Numbered from the stretch's first letter, positions 6,863-18,230 are shown. The stretch is 64,000 nucleotides of DNA from Stygiolobus caldivivus (GCF_019704315.1 NZ_AP024597.1:1612001-1676000), one strand, 5' to 3'. The notes: generated by a model not told the origin, from the letters alone. Numbers and translations: made by a program.

Positions 6863-9004
6863 TCATTTTTCTCTCTCTATGACCACCATGATTATGGCTA
6901 AAGAAACGATGAATAAAACTAGAATCACTAAGGCAGTGGTCAAGTTGATACTTAAACCATCAACTGTTGAAGTTACAGGTAGTATGGAGTGTACAATAGT
7001 AGAGTTAGCGTCAGTAGACGTAGTGTCCGTAATAACAACATTTGAATAACTTGACAAGTATACAGTATAAATTTGAGGCTCAGAATGGTATAGAGCATTC
7101 CCCGCAACTATCTGAACTCCTGTTTTCCCCGGAGTAAGGGGAACCGTTACGTGGTTTAAGGTAGTGTTTTCAAATAACGTGCCGTTAACATAAACCAGAT
7201 AATATGTAGCGTACGGCGTGTCTGTCCAATTCACGTTAAGTAGATTGCCTTCAAGGGTAATTTGTACTTGAGGTAAAGGTGGAACTAAGTAATAATTAAC
7301 TAATAAGCTAGTGGATTGGATGCCAGCTTGGTTAACAGCCTCTAAAGTAACGTTATAAGTCCCGAAAGGCAAGTTGAGAAGTATTGAATAATTTGAAAGG
7401 CTTAGATTCTCCAACATTTTACCATTTGAGCTTACGATTAGTATAAATTTTGAAGGTTGTGATGAATTCCATGATAACAATAACCCGTTAACGAGTCTTG
7501 TAGCTACTAAGCTTACGTTAGCCTTGGTAATTGCCACAAATTCTACTTCGGCCGGACTACTGTTCCCGAATTCGTTATACGCTATCACTCCGACCCTATA
7601 AGTAACGCCCGGGGTTAAATTGGTAAAAGTGTAAGAAGAGATATTACCTACGTTCTCCTCAAAGCGTAAGTTTCCCCCCTCAATGAATAGATAATACCCC
7701 TCGATAGGGAACCCACCGTTAAATGTAGGCCTCCACATCACAGTGGCGTTCTTATCTCCCAGTTTTACTTTTACTAATGGGGTGTTCGGGACTGAGAAAG
7801 GAGTTAGAGTAATAATTTCTGAAGGTGTACCATTTCCTACTTTATTAAAGGGAATAATCTGAAAATGATATGTGACCCCATCGACCAAATTACTAAAAGT
7901 GTAAGAAGTAGAGTAAGTAATTATTGAACCTCTCTGGCCGTTATTCCCCCAGTAGTTAATATAATACCCAGATGAGCTATTATCGTCCCAAACTAACGTA
8001 ACCGTTCCGTTACCGGCCGTGTAATAGACTAAGTTAGGTCTAGGTGGGGGTAGTTCTATTTTTATGCTCTGAAAAGCGTTGGTAAAGTCCTGAGAAGGCA
8101 GTTCATTACCTCCTACTATATATAGAGTATCACCAACTTGAACATAACCGCTATACTCAGTAGGTACACTCTCGACAAACCCAGGGTAATACCAACTTCC
8201 ATTATAATAATAAGCCACTACCCCCGGATCGATAATCCCGTGGTTAAAGAAATATCCCCCTACAATATAAATAACACCTTGTTGATATCCTAATGCCTCA
8301 CCCTCGATCCCCGAACTCAAGGGAGTTAATTTTACCCAAGAATTATTAGCCGGAAAATACTCGTATACGCAAGCTGTATCGTCTGCATAACCTATATACC
8401 CACCTACCACGTAAAGTACTGTCCCGTTAAAGAAATAACCTGAGTCAGATAGCGGTTGAGGAGTTTTACCTATAATCTCCCACTGACCGGTCTGGAATGA
8501 ATAGACTTGAATTAAGTCAGAAGGTGGAGATATTGTAAATCCCGTGAAATTGGCTCCCCCTACCACATAGAGTTCATTATTATACACGAATACGATTTCG
8601 TTGTACACTGGTCTAGGCATTGAGTTTGAAACGACAACCCAATGATCACCTTGGAGCTTTAATACTCCCCCAAATATATTCGTGAAATTAGCCCCCCCTA
8701 CTACGTATAACGAACCGTCATAAACTACAGCCCTAGCCCCAGCTAGGGCAAAGGGCAAGCTTGGGCCTTGGACCCACTTCCCGTCCGAGTACACATATAC
8801 GTTAGGCACTGGATAGGGCCCGGCCGTATTTCCCCCTATAACATATATGGAGCCGTTATAATATGCTACAGCTGGATCCTGAATAGGTATAGGAAGGCTT
8901 TGCAACTCATTACACTCAAAGGCCACATTGGAAGAAGATATAAGTATTGTTAAAGGACTTAGTATTAAAAATACGAGTAATAGACTTATAACCCGTTTCC
9001 GCAT
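6863..9004 (-). CDS. Membrane-anchored extracellular Kelch-repeat and fibronectin type III protein
   Basis: A 713-aa exported protein. Residues 1-25 form a signal peptide (MRKRVISLLLVFLILSPLTI). About six Kelch-like repeats, each with the pattern YNGSIYVIGGN or similar, fill residues 45-310 and should form a beta propeller. About four fibronectin type III modules follow (for example NLTPGVTYRVGVIAYNEFG), and a C-terminal membrane helix (near 688-708) ends in charged REREK-like residues. Many N-x-S/T sequons fit heavy glycosylation. A TATA box (revcomp TTTTATAATA, 9027-9037) about 27 nt upstream of the ATG predicts a leaderless mRNA. The likely role is adhesion or sugar binding at the S-layer; the ligand is unknown. 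It is the first gene beyond the int(N) relic. Confidence 0.8.
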   Translation of the reverse strand: MRKRVISLLLVFLILSPLTILISSSNVAFECNELQSLPIPIQDPAVAYYNGSIYVIGGNTAGPYPVPNVYVYSDGKWVQGPSLPFALAGARAVVYDGSLYVVGGANFTNIFGGVLKLQGDHWVVVSNSMPRPVYNEIVFVYNNELYVVGGANFTGFTISPPSDLIQVYSFQTGQWEIIGKTPQPLSDSGYFFNGTVLYVVGGYIGYADDTACVYEYFPANNSWVKLTPLSSGIEGEALGYQQGVIYIVGGYFFNHGIIDPGVVAYYYNGSWYYPGFVESVPTEYSGYVQVGDTLYIVGGNELPSQDFTNAFQSIKIELPPPRPNLVYYTAGNGTVTLVWDDNSSSGYYINYWGNNGQRGSIITYSTSYTFSNLVDGVTYHFQIIPFNKVGNGTPSEIITLTPFSVPNTPLVKVKLGDKNATVMWRPTFNGGFPIEGYYLFIEGGNLRFEENVGNISSYTFTNLTPGVTYRVGVIAYNEFGNSSPAEVEFVAITKANVSLVATRLVNGLLLSWNSSQPSKFILIVSSNGKMLENLSLSNYSILLNLPFGTYNVTLEAVNQAGIQSTSLLVNYYLVPPLPQVQITLEGNLLNVNWTDTPYATYYLVYVNGTLFENTTLNHVTVPLTPGKTGVQIVAGNALYHSEPQIYTVYLSSYSNVVITDTTSTDANSTIVHSILPVTSTVDGLSINLTTALVILVLFIVSLAIIMVVIEREK

Positions 9005-9092
9005 TGGTAAAGTTTAGCTAACCGCATATTATAAAATCTCCCGTAATTTGAACTCTAAATGTAAATGTTATTTTTAGGCAAAATCTTACTAT

Positions 9093-9842
9093 TTAATCAA
9101 AGATTTTAGACACGACGTAATAAGTCAAGTTCTGCATCGCCATCGATAATTTTAAGAAATACGGATCTATCAATAACTTTGACGAAACGTATATTTCTCT
9201 CTTACCAGACCGGATAGCTTTAACTACAGCATTAGCTACTTTTTCTGGTTCTACCGCGTATTTGTCGAAAATACTCTCCTTTACGTTTTTAAATGAGTAA
9301 TGGGAAGTAAAATTGGTTTTAACGGGGCCGGGGTATATCCCACTGACCTTGACGTTGTATTTTTTCATTTCGGCCCAGAGCGCATTAGTAAAATGAGCTA
9401 AGGCTGCTTTTGATGCGGAATAGACTATTAGCTTTGGTGACGCGACATAAGCTGCCTCTGAGACTATATTGACAATACTACCGTTTCGCCTCTTTACCAT
9501 ATCCGGTAGGACGGCCTTTATAAAGTATAAAGGGGCGAGGAATAGAGTCCTAACCATGTATTCCTCTTCTTCTAACGAGGTCTCTAGGAAGGACCCGTAT
9601 ATACCAAACCCTGCATTATTAACTAAGACATCAATTTTTCCTAACTTTTCCTTTACTTCATTTATAATCCTGAAGTCTTCGTCCTTATTAGTTACGTCTG
9701 CCTGGTATATTAGGTCTCCTACCTCAGGCTTAGACCTTGAGATCGAGACTACGGTATAACCCAATTCCTTCAGTTTCATCGCCGTGGCTTTTCCTATCCC
9801 TTTACTCGCCCCAGTAACTACTGCGACTTTAGGCTCCTGCAC
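9093..9842 (-). CDS. Short-chain dehydrogenase/reductase
   Basis: Classical SDR of 249 aa. Cofactor loop TGASKGIG near residues 10-17, NNAGFGIYG near 90, catalytic serine in SIVNIVSEA and the YSASK pair (Tyr and Lys) all intact, then PGPVKTNF. The substrate cannot be told from sequence. The C-terminal 40 residues are hydrophobic and aromatic (LTYYVVSKIF), which may place it at the membrane. It stands alone between the surface protein and the TatD-like gene. Confidence 0.88.
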   Translation of the reverse strand: MQEPKVAVVTGASKGIGKATAMKLKELGYTVVSISRSKPEVGDLIYQADVTNKDEDFRIINEVKEKLGKIDVLVNNAGFGIYGSFLETSLEEEEYMVRTLFLAPLYFIKAVLPDMVKRRNGSIVNIVSEAAYVASPKLIVYSASKAALAHFTNALWAEMKKYNVKVSGIYPGPVKTNFTSHYSFKNVKESIFDKYAVEPEKVANAVVKAIRSGKREIYVSSKLLIDPYFLKLSMAMQNLTYYVVSKIFD

Positions 9843-9885
9843 AGATATAGACTTACTTGACTAATCAAAAACTTTTACCCTAATT

Positions 9886-10581
9886 CTACAATTGGTAAGC
9901 TTTCTTAAAGTTTGACTCTATCACCCTTAGAAGTTCATCCTCATTGACTCCTTTTAACTTAGCCAATAAGGGTATAACGGCTGGGATATCTGTGGGCTCA
10001 AGCAATTTACCCCTATACTCATATCCTCCGTCACTTTCCGTAATGATGATGTCCAACGGGGCTTTTTCTACTACCCTCTTGTGTTTTTGTTGAAATGTGA
10101 TTGAAGGGTTTACTGTTATATAATACCCTGCCCCTTGTATGTCTTTAAGTAGGTCCTCTGGGCCTGAATACCAGTGGAATATCGCCCTCTTAACTCCGGC
10201 TCTTGTCAGTACGTTAAATGCGTCCCTCCACGCGTCCAAAGCGTGGACGTTAATTAACTTCCCTGTCTCTGAAGCCTTTTGGGCAAAAAAATTGAAATAA
10301 TTACTCTGTAGTTCTTTAGGTGCTTTCGCAAACCGGTAATCTAACCCCACTTCACCTATGAAGTCAGCTTTGTCTACCATACTAGAAACGAGCTCCAGTT
10401 TCTCCTCATGGACTTTCCAAGGGTGGATCCCGACACCAGCTAAGATGCTCTCAGATCTCAGGCTGAGGGTCTCCAAGGAAGAAGATGAGTCCATAGAGAC
10501 TGCAGCTATTACAAACCCGTCATAATGTTTCTTCAGGTTAGAATAGTGGCAATGTGCGTCATAATACCGGGGAGGATTCAT
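9886..10581 (-). CDS. TatD-family metal-dependent hydrolase
   Basis: A 231-aa TIM-barrel amidohydrolase of the TatD type, a family that includes 3'-5' DNA exonucleases. Metal-binding pieces are in order: YDAHCHY near residue 10, GEVGLDYR near 98, NVHALDAW near 137, FHWYSG near 155 and TESDGG near 200. The family is usually about 255-265 aa, so this is slightly short. Nuclease activity is family knowledge, not shown here. Confidence 0.85.
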   Translation of the reverse strand: MNPPRYYDAHCHYSNLKKHYDGFVIAAVSMDSSSSLETLSLRSESILAGVGIHPWKVHEEKLELVSSMVDKADFIGEVGLDYRFAKAPKELQSNYFNFFAQKASETGKLINVHALDAWRDAFNVLTRAGVKRAIFHWYSGPEDLLKDIQGAGYYITVNPSITFQQKHKRVVEKAPLDIIITESDGGYEYRGKLLEPTDIPAVIPLLAKLKGVNEDELLRVIESNFKKAYQL

Positions 10582-10613
10582 AAGAATATGTTAATGATAA
10601 AAAACAAAAACCT

Positions 10614-11090
10614 TTATGAGTATGTTACGATGTCTAGCCAAACTGTACTGGATATATTCAAGACCTCTATTTTAACCCCATATGAGATGTTCGATAAGGT
10701 AAGGTTTACCTCAGTCTTCCCTTGACTGACAAAGATTACGTCACTGTCATTAGCGTTAAGTAATTTAATTACGAATGGGGCGTGAGACGTAGAATAAACT
10801 GCTATATTATAATGGTTACTGATAGGCTGAACAGTATAGGTATATGTGAAGTTAGAGGAATTGGTACACAGAGTGATACTTACGTTTTTTTGTATAAAAT
10901 GAGAGTAAGAGATTTTCGTAGTATTACTTATTTTATCTATACGCTCTGTAAAAGTCGTGGGTATTGATATAACAAGTTTGCTACCTTGAATCTTTATATA
11001 ATTATAATAAAAACCCAAGGTTGTAAGGGACACCAGAATAACAAAAAGGATCCCGATTATTTTACCTATCATACTAAAGGGCTTATACAA
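10614..11090 (-). CDS. Hypothetical secreted or membrane-anchored glycoprotein
   Basis: 158 aa, not recognised. One N-terminal membrane helix (residues 9-30) is followed by about 125 extracellular residues rich in Ser/Thr/Asn with numerous N-x-S/T sequons (NTTK, NVSI, NSSN, NLTL, NISY). It resembles other single-pass pseudoperiplasmic proteins of Sulfolobales. It lies 6 nt downstream of the MFS carrier, so the two may be co-transcribed. Confidence 0.6.
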   Translation of the reverse strand: MYKPFSMIGKIIGILFVILVSLTTLGFYYNYIKIQGSKLVISIPTTFTERIDKISNTTKISYSHFIQKNVSITLCTNSSNFTYTYTVQPISNHYNIAVYSTSHAPFVIKLLNANDSDVIFVSQGKTEVNLTLSNISYGVKIEVLNISSTVWLDIVTYS

Positions 11091-11096
11091 CTCTAT

Positions 11097-12254
11097 TTAT
11101 AAATTGGATTTCACCTTATTACCCGCTCGGTGCCACGTAAGTAAGGTTAAAAATACTATCAGCAAAGAAGCATAGCCCATTATTAACCCCCATTGTGTAG
11201 TAGACCTAATACCATAAATGCTAACTAGGTACCCCATTAATATACTCCCTATACCTCCTATGATACTACCTAAGTTATATGTCAAACCCGTCATCGCACC
11301 TCTTATTTCTATCGGTACTGATTCGACTATTAACAGAGGTGCTAAAGGCCAAAAACCGGTAGAAATAGTATATATTATTAAACCTAGTCCGACATATCCG
11401 TTAACTACTCCTAGCATAAGCGGTAATCCTACCATTTCACCTATAACTCCCCCCATTATTAAGCTCCTTTTGCTTATGTTATCGGAGATCCTTCCAAACA
11501 CTATGAAAGATATCCCTAAAGCGATGTTTGATACGGTCATTAATATCCCTACTAAAGACTCTGAAATCCCCAGAGAGGAAAGGAATTCAGGGTATACTGC
11601 AAATATTGAGTAATACGAGAAGAACATACCGGATATAACTATAGTAGACCTAATTATGACGCTAGCATAGGGCTTTATTTTGACCTTATTTCTCTTTTCC
11701 GCAAATTTTGTGACATCACTGACTTTAGCAACGATATAGGGGATGAGTATTAGGGGTAAGGCCCCGGTAAGTAGGAATAGTCTCCAATTATCATAGAGGT
11801 ACAAATAGGCTACACCAGTTAATGCATACCCTAACCCATATCCGGCTTGGACGATACCGTTTATCAGACCTTTCATAGACGGAGGGGCGTTTTCATATGC
11901 TATCACAGTCCCTGCAGTCCATTGTGCACCCATAAATAGGCCTTGCATAGCCCTAGCAAAGAGCAATACGAAAGCGTTGGGAGAAAATGCCATTAGGGCT
12001 TGAAACGACGCATAACCAGCCGTACCTATGTTTAATACTATCTTCCTGCCTTTTATATCAGCTACCTTGCCGAATGTGTAGCCACCTATAACCCTAAAGA
12101 TAAGACCTAATGCAAAAAGTAGCGTGCCTATCTCTGTATTTACTCCCAAGCATTTAGAGAGGTCATTGTATACGTAAGTAATAATCAATAGGTCATATAT
12201 ATTACCTGCCCAAGCAAAAACTGAGGCAACTGTTGAGTGTATCCACCTTTCCAT
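11097..12254 (-). CDS. MFS transporter, sugar/organic-acid carrier type
   Basis: A 385-aa carrier with about 12 membrane helices. The MFS loop signature GKVADIKGRK follows helix 2, and QGLFMGAQWTAGTVIAYENAP is the helix 4-5 block of the metabolite:proton symporter (NanT/ShiA-like) branch. It is a clear paralog of the carrier at 61550-62722, sharing FAWAGNIYDLL-like and MGAQWTAGTV blocks. A TATA-like element near 12276-12284 fits a leaderless start. The substrate is probably a carboxylate or sugar, by family only. Confidence 0.85.
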   Translation of the reverse strand: MERWIHSTVASVFAWAGNIYDLLIITYVYNDLSKCLGVNTEIGTLLFALGLIFRVIGGYTFGKVADIKGRKIVLNIGTAGYASFQALMAFSPNAFVLLFARAMQGLFMGAQWTAGTVIAYENAPPSMKGLINGIVQAGYGLGYALTGVAYLYLYDNWRLFLLTGALPLILIPYIVAKVSDVTKFAEKRNKVKIKPYASVIIRSTIVISGMFFSYYSIFAVYPEFLSSLGISESLVGILMTVSNIALGISFIVFGRISDNISKRSLIMGGVIGEMVGLPLMLGVVNGYVGLGLIIYTISTGFWPLAPLLIVESVPIEIRGAMTGLTYNLGSIIGGIGSILMGYLVSIYGIRSTTQWGLIMGYASLLIVFLTLLTWHRAGNKVKSNL

Positions 12255-12382
12255 AACCTTGTTAAGGCTAATTCAATACTTTATTTGTAGAATTATAAAA
12301 AATGTAAACCATGTTTAAATTTGTTAATGGCTAAAAACGGTCTATGGGTTAAAGATTTAACTTTGACTAGGATATTCCTCAC

Positions 12383-14056
12383 GTGGAGATAACAAAAAGA
12401 GAGCCGTTAGCCGGTAACCTTGCCCAGTTACTATTGTTCTTTTCAATGCTCCTCGATAGTAGTAACGCGTATCTGGACTACTCGTACTCGATAACCGCAC
12501 TTTGCCTACTATTAGCTGGAGGGATTATACTTATTACCGGAGTAAAACTAGATGATAAAAGGTCATATTATCTAGTTTTAATCGAATTATTCTCTATACC
12601 GGTAGTATATTTCACGATTACTTTTAACCCTCTATTTCTACTGTTTTACATCCCTTTATTCCTAGGCTTTAAATACGGTTTTAAGAGGGTTAGTCTGGTC
12701 CTCCTCTTCGGGATCCCTCTCCTGTTTCTCCCTGATAAGACTTTTTTCGGCACCGACGAGATCATGATCGGGTATTATTCAGCATATCTGTTTTTACATC
12801 ACCTAAACCCGTATAATAATACGTTAACAGCTAACGTGTACCAGTTCTATCACATAAATTACGCTAAGTATATATTCGGGACTCCTTACACTACCGGGGG
12901 ATTTGTGACCAATCTAGATTACCCCTCATTGTTCTTCTTGATAGAAATTCCCTCAGTAGTTTTAAAAATATCACCAAATTATACAATTCTCTTCTTTTAC
13001 CTTTTAACAGGCTTATTAATGTATTTTTATACTGATAATATGACTTTTTTGTTTTTTATCTCAATATATCTACTTAATTATAATTATCTACTCTATCCTC
13101 TAGGCGGTGTAGATGATATAATCTGGGTGTTCTTTGTCCTGTTGTCGTTTACGGTAAAGGACATTAGAATAAAGGGACTTCTATATGGTTTTGCAATTTC
13201 TTACAAGCAAGACCCGTTAGTCGTCCTACCTTTCTATTTGATGAGGCTGAATGGGAGAGAGGACAGACTTAAGTTTATCCTCTATTCGGCTCTGTCTTTT
13301 TTCCTCCTCAACTCTTATTTTATCCTTTCCTCACCCGTGCTCTTCTTTCAGGACATACTTACCCCGTTAAATGGGGGTTTACTCCAAATTGGCTACGGGA
13401 TAGACTTACTTTCTATCACTAACTTATATTATCTTTACCCACTATTCTTTATAATAACACCGCTTCTAATTATTATTATAGGTATTTTGTTAAATAAAGT
13501 CAAGTGGTACGGCATAGTTTACTTTGCCTTTCTTTTCTTTTACAGAGTCCTATGGAATTATCTAATTTATTGGCCCTTCTTCTCCTATATAGAACCTCAA
13601 AATAGTATTAACAAGAAAGAAAATAACACTAAAAAAGGTTCTTTTAGCAGAGAAAAGAAAAGAGACTTATCCATTATATTTATCGCAATAATATTAATAT
13701 CATTTTTAGGAATATTTTTCCATTTCAATTATATCTCTTACTCTAATTCAATTAAAATAAGATTAATCAAAATATTTGAAGGAGGAAATCACATATACGG
13801 TTTTCTTCTAAATGTAACCTTTGTTGGAAAGGGAGAAATTAAGCCTTTATTCAGGATATTACTAAGTTCTCCTACTATATCTGCTAACGGTTTATTGTGG
13901 TGCTCTAACTCTACGTCACTAAGAAGCGGACAGAGCGAAATTGTATACATTTATGCGCCCTTTGAATTCTTGTATGTAAATGTTAGTGAAAATGAAATTG
14001 TGGAAATAAATGCATACTATTCAGATTACCAAGGTTTTATACAACTAAGGCTATAA
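12383..14056 (+). CDS. Polytopic GT-C-like membrane protein with extracellular C-terminal domain
   Basis: 557 aa, GTG start, about 26 nt below a TATA-like AAGATTTAAC (12352-12361). About 11 membrane helices fill residues 10-395. The loop after helix 4 reads GTDEIMIGYYSAYLF and HHLNPYN, and a later loop has NLDYPSLFFLIEIP. The acidic-residue plus NPY pattern is that of GT-C fold glycosyltransferases using lipid-linked sugars (GT87/DUF2029-like). A charged stretch (about 405-430), a further membrane helix and a 110-residue extracellular beta-type domain follow. The next gene carries two copies of the same module. Likely S-layer or lipid glycan assembly. Confidence 0.6.
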   Translation: MEITKREPLAGNLAQLLLFFSMLLDSSNAYLDYSYSITALCLLLAGGIILITGVKLDDKRSYYLVLIELFSIPVVYFTITFNPLFLLFYIPLFLGFKYGFKRVSLVLLFGIPLLFLPDKTFFGTDEIMIGYYSAYLFLHHLNPYNNTLTANVYQFYHINYAKYIFGTPYTTGGFVTNLDYPSLFFLIEIPSVVLKISPNYTILFFYLLTGLLMYFYTDNMTFLFFISIYLLNYNYLLYPLGGVDDIIWVFFVLLSFTVKDIRIKGLLYGFAISYKQDPLVVLPFYLMRLNGREDRLKFILYSALSFFLLNSYFILSSPVLFFQDILTPLNGGLLQIGYGIDLLSITNLYYLYPLFFIITPLLIIIIGILLNKVKWYGIVYFAFLFFYRVLWNYLIYWPFFSYIEPQNSINKKENNTKKGSFSREKKRDLSIIFIAIILISFLGIFFHFNYISYSNSIKIRLIKIFEGGNHIYGFLLNVTFVGKGEIKPLFRILLSSPTISANGLLWCSNSTSLRSGQSEIVYIYAPFEFLYVNVSENEIVEINAYYSDYQGFIQLRL

Positions 14057-14190
14057 AAATTGTTTTAAGGTAAATTTTTGTCTAATAATCTTACGAGTAA
14101 TTTAATTATTTTAAGATAAATTGTTCTCTCTTTTAATAGTATCGAAAAATCATTTATAGTACTATATCATGAAGGCATCATGAGATAAGG

Positions 14191-16800
14191 TTGAACAAGG
14201 AGACGGTTACAATATTTATCCTTTTGCTTTCCTTAGGAGTCACTGCACTCAGTGTTTTCTATTATTACAATATAGGTACGTATAACTATGTAGGGAGCTA
14301 TAACGGGTATCCACTTTATTGGTACACTCCGTTTCTACCTGCTGTTGTGGTCTCCATAATATCTTTCACATTAGGCATACTCCTTGTATTTACCTCACTG
14401 AACCCAAGTGAAAAAAGGCTTAAAATAAGCCTTATTTCAGTATTTGCATTACTCCTTGTAAGCCTTTTAGTAGCGAGGTTCTCTTTTGGGTTCTCGACGG
14501 AGAAAATATTACTGGAACTACCCTCGCCTACCGATGCACAGTTGATCCAACTATTAGCTTCTAAGTCGCTATTGGATGGACATAACCCTTATACCGAAAA
14601 CTTCGCAAGGCAAATGCTTTCGTCTTTAGCTCCTCAGCAATACACATGGATCTTTAAGTCCGGTACTAATAATTATACACCTTCTAACATCATAGGTTTC
14701 GTCCACGTATTCGACTACCTTCCTTCTGCTGCTCTATATTACCTCCCCGCAGTAGCTCTAGGTATTCCGGCAAATATATACAATTCCATTATCTTAGCTG
14801 TAGGATCTGCTTTAATTTTTCACAGACTTAAAGGTAAAAATAAGGCGCTATTCCCCCTATTGTTGTCCTCTTTTATGTTCATATACTTCGCTCCTTTACT
14901 TCTGTACAGAAATACTGCGGGGTGGTTAATACCATTCGTTATAGCTATCCTCTTCCCTGATAACCCACTTTTAGCAGGGGCTATGCTAGCGTGGGCTTCC
15001 ACATATCGTCTATACGTACTTATATTTACTATCTTTTATCTAATACTGTTGAGTAAAGAGGGGTATAACGTAAAAGACACTATAAAATACGGTCTAGTCT
15101 TTGCGCTACTACTTGATGCCCCATTCGTCCTCCTTAACCCTACCGCATTTATTAACGACAACCTGATCCCGTTCTTAGCTAATTTCAGGCCTTATGATGG
15201 AGGGCCTGGACTGGTCTCTTTAACTTACTTCGGCATAACCATAGACAAAATATTTTACTATCTAGGGCTATCAGCGTCTTTAGTTATAGGATTAGTATTA
15301 TCCCTAAAATATTATCACAAGCTAAGTTACGGGATATTGACATTCCCTTTAATTTCATTTTTCTTCTATTATAGACCTTTACCTTCTTATTACCTATACT
15401 TCCTTCCTCTTATATTTCTTTCCTATATATTTATAGTAAGAAAAGGAGATATAAACATAGATTTATCTAGCAATAGTTTAGCTAGGATATCATCCTATTC
15501 TCTAGTACTGGGTCTATTATCTATCATCTACATGTATGGTGTATACACATTTGGAGTTTTATTAAACCTGGAAATAGGTCTGTCCTTATTTATTCTCTTC
15601 GCCATTACCCCACTAATTATATATTTTAGAGACTTGGTTTTTAAAATAAACAGCTGGTTTATATTTATTATAATCGTTCTTGTTTCTGTAATGATCTTAG
15701 GTTTTATCCCCTCACAGCTCCACGGTACAAACTTTGTATTAATGGGACATGGCTATATCGGAGATGCTATGCTCCTACCAAATCTTGCCTCAGAAAGTAT
15801 TATTAAAGGCATTAACCCTTATACATGCAATTTCCAGCAAATAATGGCTAGAGATCCTTATTTTGGTTCTCTGTATAAAATAATCCCCTATTCCGATGTA
15901 CCTATTAACCTTACTTCCATAAATGCCTCAAAAGTCTTTACACCTTATTACACTCCTAAGGGCACATACATGTATTATGGTCTACCTACAGATAACGTTA
16001 CATTTTATGACTATCCTCCTATGAATGCGATATTCTTAATACCTGCACACCTCCTCCATATCCCTATAAGGCTGTGGGAACCCCTGACTTATGAAGTCGC
16101 TATTACGGCACTGTTTTTACAGCTATTGAGAAGAAAGGAATGGGAAAAATCACTAGCCTTAGTGGTAATCATATTATCCGGTTATTTCGTCTCACTCTAC
16201 GGCTTTACGTTTTTGTTGGACTCAACATCTTGGATAGTTTTCATAATACTAGGTATGGCATTTTATGACATCCCCTTCGTTTTTGGACTGATGACCGGAC
16301 TTGCAATAGACTCAATGCCTCAGGCGATAGTATTATTCCCGTTTCTACTGATTTACGTCTACGAAAAAATGGGTAAAGACTACTTTAAACAATACTTCTT
16401 GACGGCGGTTTTATCAGCACTTTTAATATTGTTACCGTTTGTCCTGACCTATCCAGAGTCCCTATATCTCATGTTATTTCCTGTCATTGCTAAACTGCCC
16501 ATGGCCGGGATAGGGATAACGACCCTATTAGGGACTGCTGTGTACCATACTGTTTGGCCTTTGTCGTCCTTTAAGCCGATACCTTATATAACACTTGCTA
16601 TAACACTTACCTTAGGTTACCTACTTAGGAAGAGACTAGGAGAAGTCTTGATAATGCTCCCCATGTATATAATTCTCACTTTTACAAGAAGTTATCCAGA
16701 GTACTTATTATACTACCCATACATAGCCTTCTTGCTGTGGATAACTATGGAAAAAATGACGAGTTATCAGGGAATAAAAATAAGCAACAACAATATTTAG
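14191..16800 (+). CDS. Tandemly duplicated GT-C-like membrane protein
   Basis: 869 aa, TTG start, about 20 membrane helices. The protein is an internal duplication: the first half has [21 protein letters not shown] with [20 protein letters not shown], and the second half has [21 protein letters not shown] with [20 protein letters not shown]. Both match the loop order of the upstream 557-aa protein. Each half is therefore a GT-C/DUF2029-like membrane module, probably a polyprenyl-phosphate-sugar-dependent glycosyltransferase or scaffold. I know no exact described family for the fused pair. It converges with the MFS gene with a 4-nt overlap. Confidence 0.6.
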   Translation: MNKETVTIFILLLSLGVTALSVFYYYNIGTYNYVGSYNGYPLYWYTPFLPAVVVSIISFTLGILLVFTSLNPSEKRLKISLISVFALLLVSLLVARFSFGFSTEKILLELPSPTDAQLIQLLASKSLLDGHNPYTENFARQMLSSLAPQQYTWIFKSGTNNYTPSNIIGFVHVFDYLPSAALYYLPAVALGIPANIYNSIILAVGSALIFHRLKGKNKALFPLLLSSFMFIYFAPLLLYRNTAGWLIPFVIAILFPDNPLLAGAMLAWASTYRLYVLIFTIFYLILLSKEGYNVKDTIKYGLVFALLLDAPFVLLNPTAFINDNLIPFLANFRPYDGGPGLVSLTYFGITIDKIFYYLGLSASLVIGLVLSLKYYHKLSYGILTFPLISFFFYYRPLPSYYLYFLPLIFLSYIFIVRKGDINIDLSSNSLARISSYSLVLGLLSIIYMYGVYTFGVLLNLEIGLSLFILFAITPLIIYFRDLVFKINSWFIFIIIVLVSVMILGFIPSQLHGTNFVLMGHGYIGDAMLLPNLASESIIKGINPYTCNFQQIMARDPYFGSLYKIIPYSDVPINLTSINASKVFTPYYTPKGTYMYYGLPTDNVTFYDYPPMNAIFLIPAHLLHIPIRLWEPLTYEVAITALFLQLLRRKEWEKSLALVVIILSGYFVSLYGFTFLLDSTSWIVFIILGMAFYDIPFVFGLMTGLAIDSMPQAIVLFPFLLIYVYEKMGKDYFKQYFLTAVLSALLILLPFVLTYPESLYLMLFPVIAKLPMAGIGITTLLGTAVYHTVWPLSSFKPIPYITLAITLTLGYLLRKRLGEVLIMLPMYIILTFTRSYPEYLLYYPYIAFLLWITMEKMTSYQGIKISNNNI

Positions 16801-18230
16801 CCAGCTACGGCAGTAACTTTTTCCTTCTCTCTCACTGCAAACTTGTAGTTCTTAGTAAAGAGGGACCCCAGAAGCGTTAATAACATCATGGAAAACCCGA
16901 ATATCGCAATATAATTAAATGCTGTAGACGAAGGCATATATCCCATAACTAGAATTTGGTTATTAAACATCATTACAATAGGGACTTGGTATGTCTGCAT
17001 TAATGCCGTGGCGACTACAGGGCCTGCAGCACCGCCTATTGTCCTTAACAGTGTATTCATACCCATACCAGTAGTCCTGTACTGGTCTGGTAGGGATAGT
17101 GCTACCATGTTAACAAGGGGGAGGATTACAGCGACGAGGCCTAACGAAGATAAGAAACCGTCTACTAACACGTCTTGGGGCGTAGTACGGTACACCATTA
17201 ATAACATATATGCCAGCATAGATAATATACTACCCATTATGAGGAGGGGCTTAGGGCCTACTTTAGGCATTAGCCTACCAAATATAGGCCCGAAAATGAC
17301 CATACCGAAAGCTACCGGAGACATTAAGAGGCCAGACTGTATAATTGACAGCCCTAAACCGTAAGGTTTAGGGAGTTGCGCATAGTAGACCAAAAATATG
17401 AACACTGTAAACATACCGACCCCAGAAATTAGGCCTACAATATTTGCTACGGCGAAGTTCCTGATTTTAAAGAGGTCTAGCTTAAGTAGGGGTTCCTTAA
17501 CCCTCATCTCGTATCCTATAAAAGCACCGAAGAACAGGAATGAGAGGAAGAGTAACATGAGGTTTTCCGCATTACCCCACCCTAATGTAGGGCCTTCCGT
17601 AATATAGACTAGTAGCATTACTGTGCCCAGTCCTATTAGTGACGCCCCGACATAATCAACCGATTCTTTTACCCTGTGACCAGTATGCGGTAAGTACTTT
17701 AGAGATATCACAAAGAGTATAAGGGATAATATGGCTGCTGTGTGGAACGCATAGGGCCAGCCAAGGTCTTCAACCACATATGACCCTATTAAAAGGCCTA
17801 ATGCAGGACCTATGCCTATTGTAGCACTGAGGATAGCTTGTGCAAAAGCTACTTTTTCTCTGGGGTATAAGTCAGTTATTATCGCAATGGCTATCGGAAA
17901 CATAGAAAATCCGACGCCTTGGATAGCCCTCGCGGCTATTAAGACCCAGATGTTTGGGGAAAAGCCTGCTGTGAATACTGCTATAATGTAAAAGGCTATC
18001 GCTATAACATACATCTTTTTCTTACCGTAAGTGTCGGCTAACTTACCCATCAACGGAGACGTAGCGGCAGCCACTATCATATAGGCTGAAGTTATCCACC
18101 CAGCTAGCGTGGTCGATATTGAAAAGTCGTTTTCGATTGTAGGAAGGGCTGGGATTACCATTGTCTCTACGTAGTTCACTATTAATAACATAGCTGAGAG
18201 AATTAGGAGAGTCCTTGTCTTCAAGTCCAT
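16797..18230 (-). CDS. MFS drug-efflux transporter, DHA2 (14-helix) type
   Basis: 477 aa. [30 protein letters not shown] is broken here into its two halves: [16 protein letters not shown] at the start and the loop motif [11 protein letters not shown] near residue 61. [13 protein letters not shown] and [14 protein letters not shown] are the helix 4 and motif C (antiporter) blocks. Fourteen predicted helices place it with EmrB/QacA-like proton antiporters. It may export toxic organics or metabolites. The start ATG 18230 is the usual family start. Confidence 0.88.
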   Translation of the reverse strand: MDLKTRTLLILSAMLLIVNYVETMVIPALPTIENDFSISTTLAGWITSAYMIVAAATSPLMGKLADTYGKKKMYVIAIAFYIIAVFTAGFSPNIWVLIAARAIQGVGFSMFPIAIAIITDLYPREKVAFAQAILSATIGIGPALGLLIGSYVVEDLGWPYAFHTAAILSLILFVISLKYLPHTGHRVKESVDYVGASLIGLGTVMLLVYITEGPTLGWGNAENLMLLFLSFLFFGAFIGYEMRVKEPLLKLDLFKIRNFAVANIVGLISGVGMFTVFIFLVYYAQLPKPYGLGLSIIQSGLLMSPVAFGMVIFGPIFGRLMPKVGPKPLLIMGSILSMLAYMLLMVYRTTPQDVLVDGFLSSLGLVAVILPLVNMVALSLPDQYRTTGMGMNTLLRTIGGAAGPVVATALMQTYQVPIVMMFNNQILVMGYMPSSTAFNYIAIFGFSMMLLTLLGSLFTKNYKFAVREKEKVTAVAG

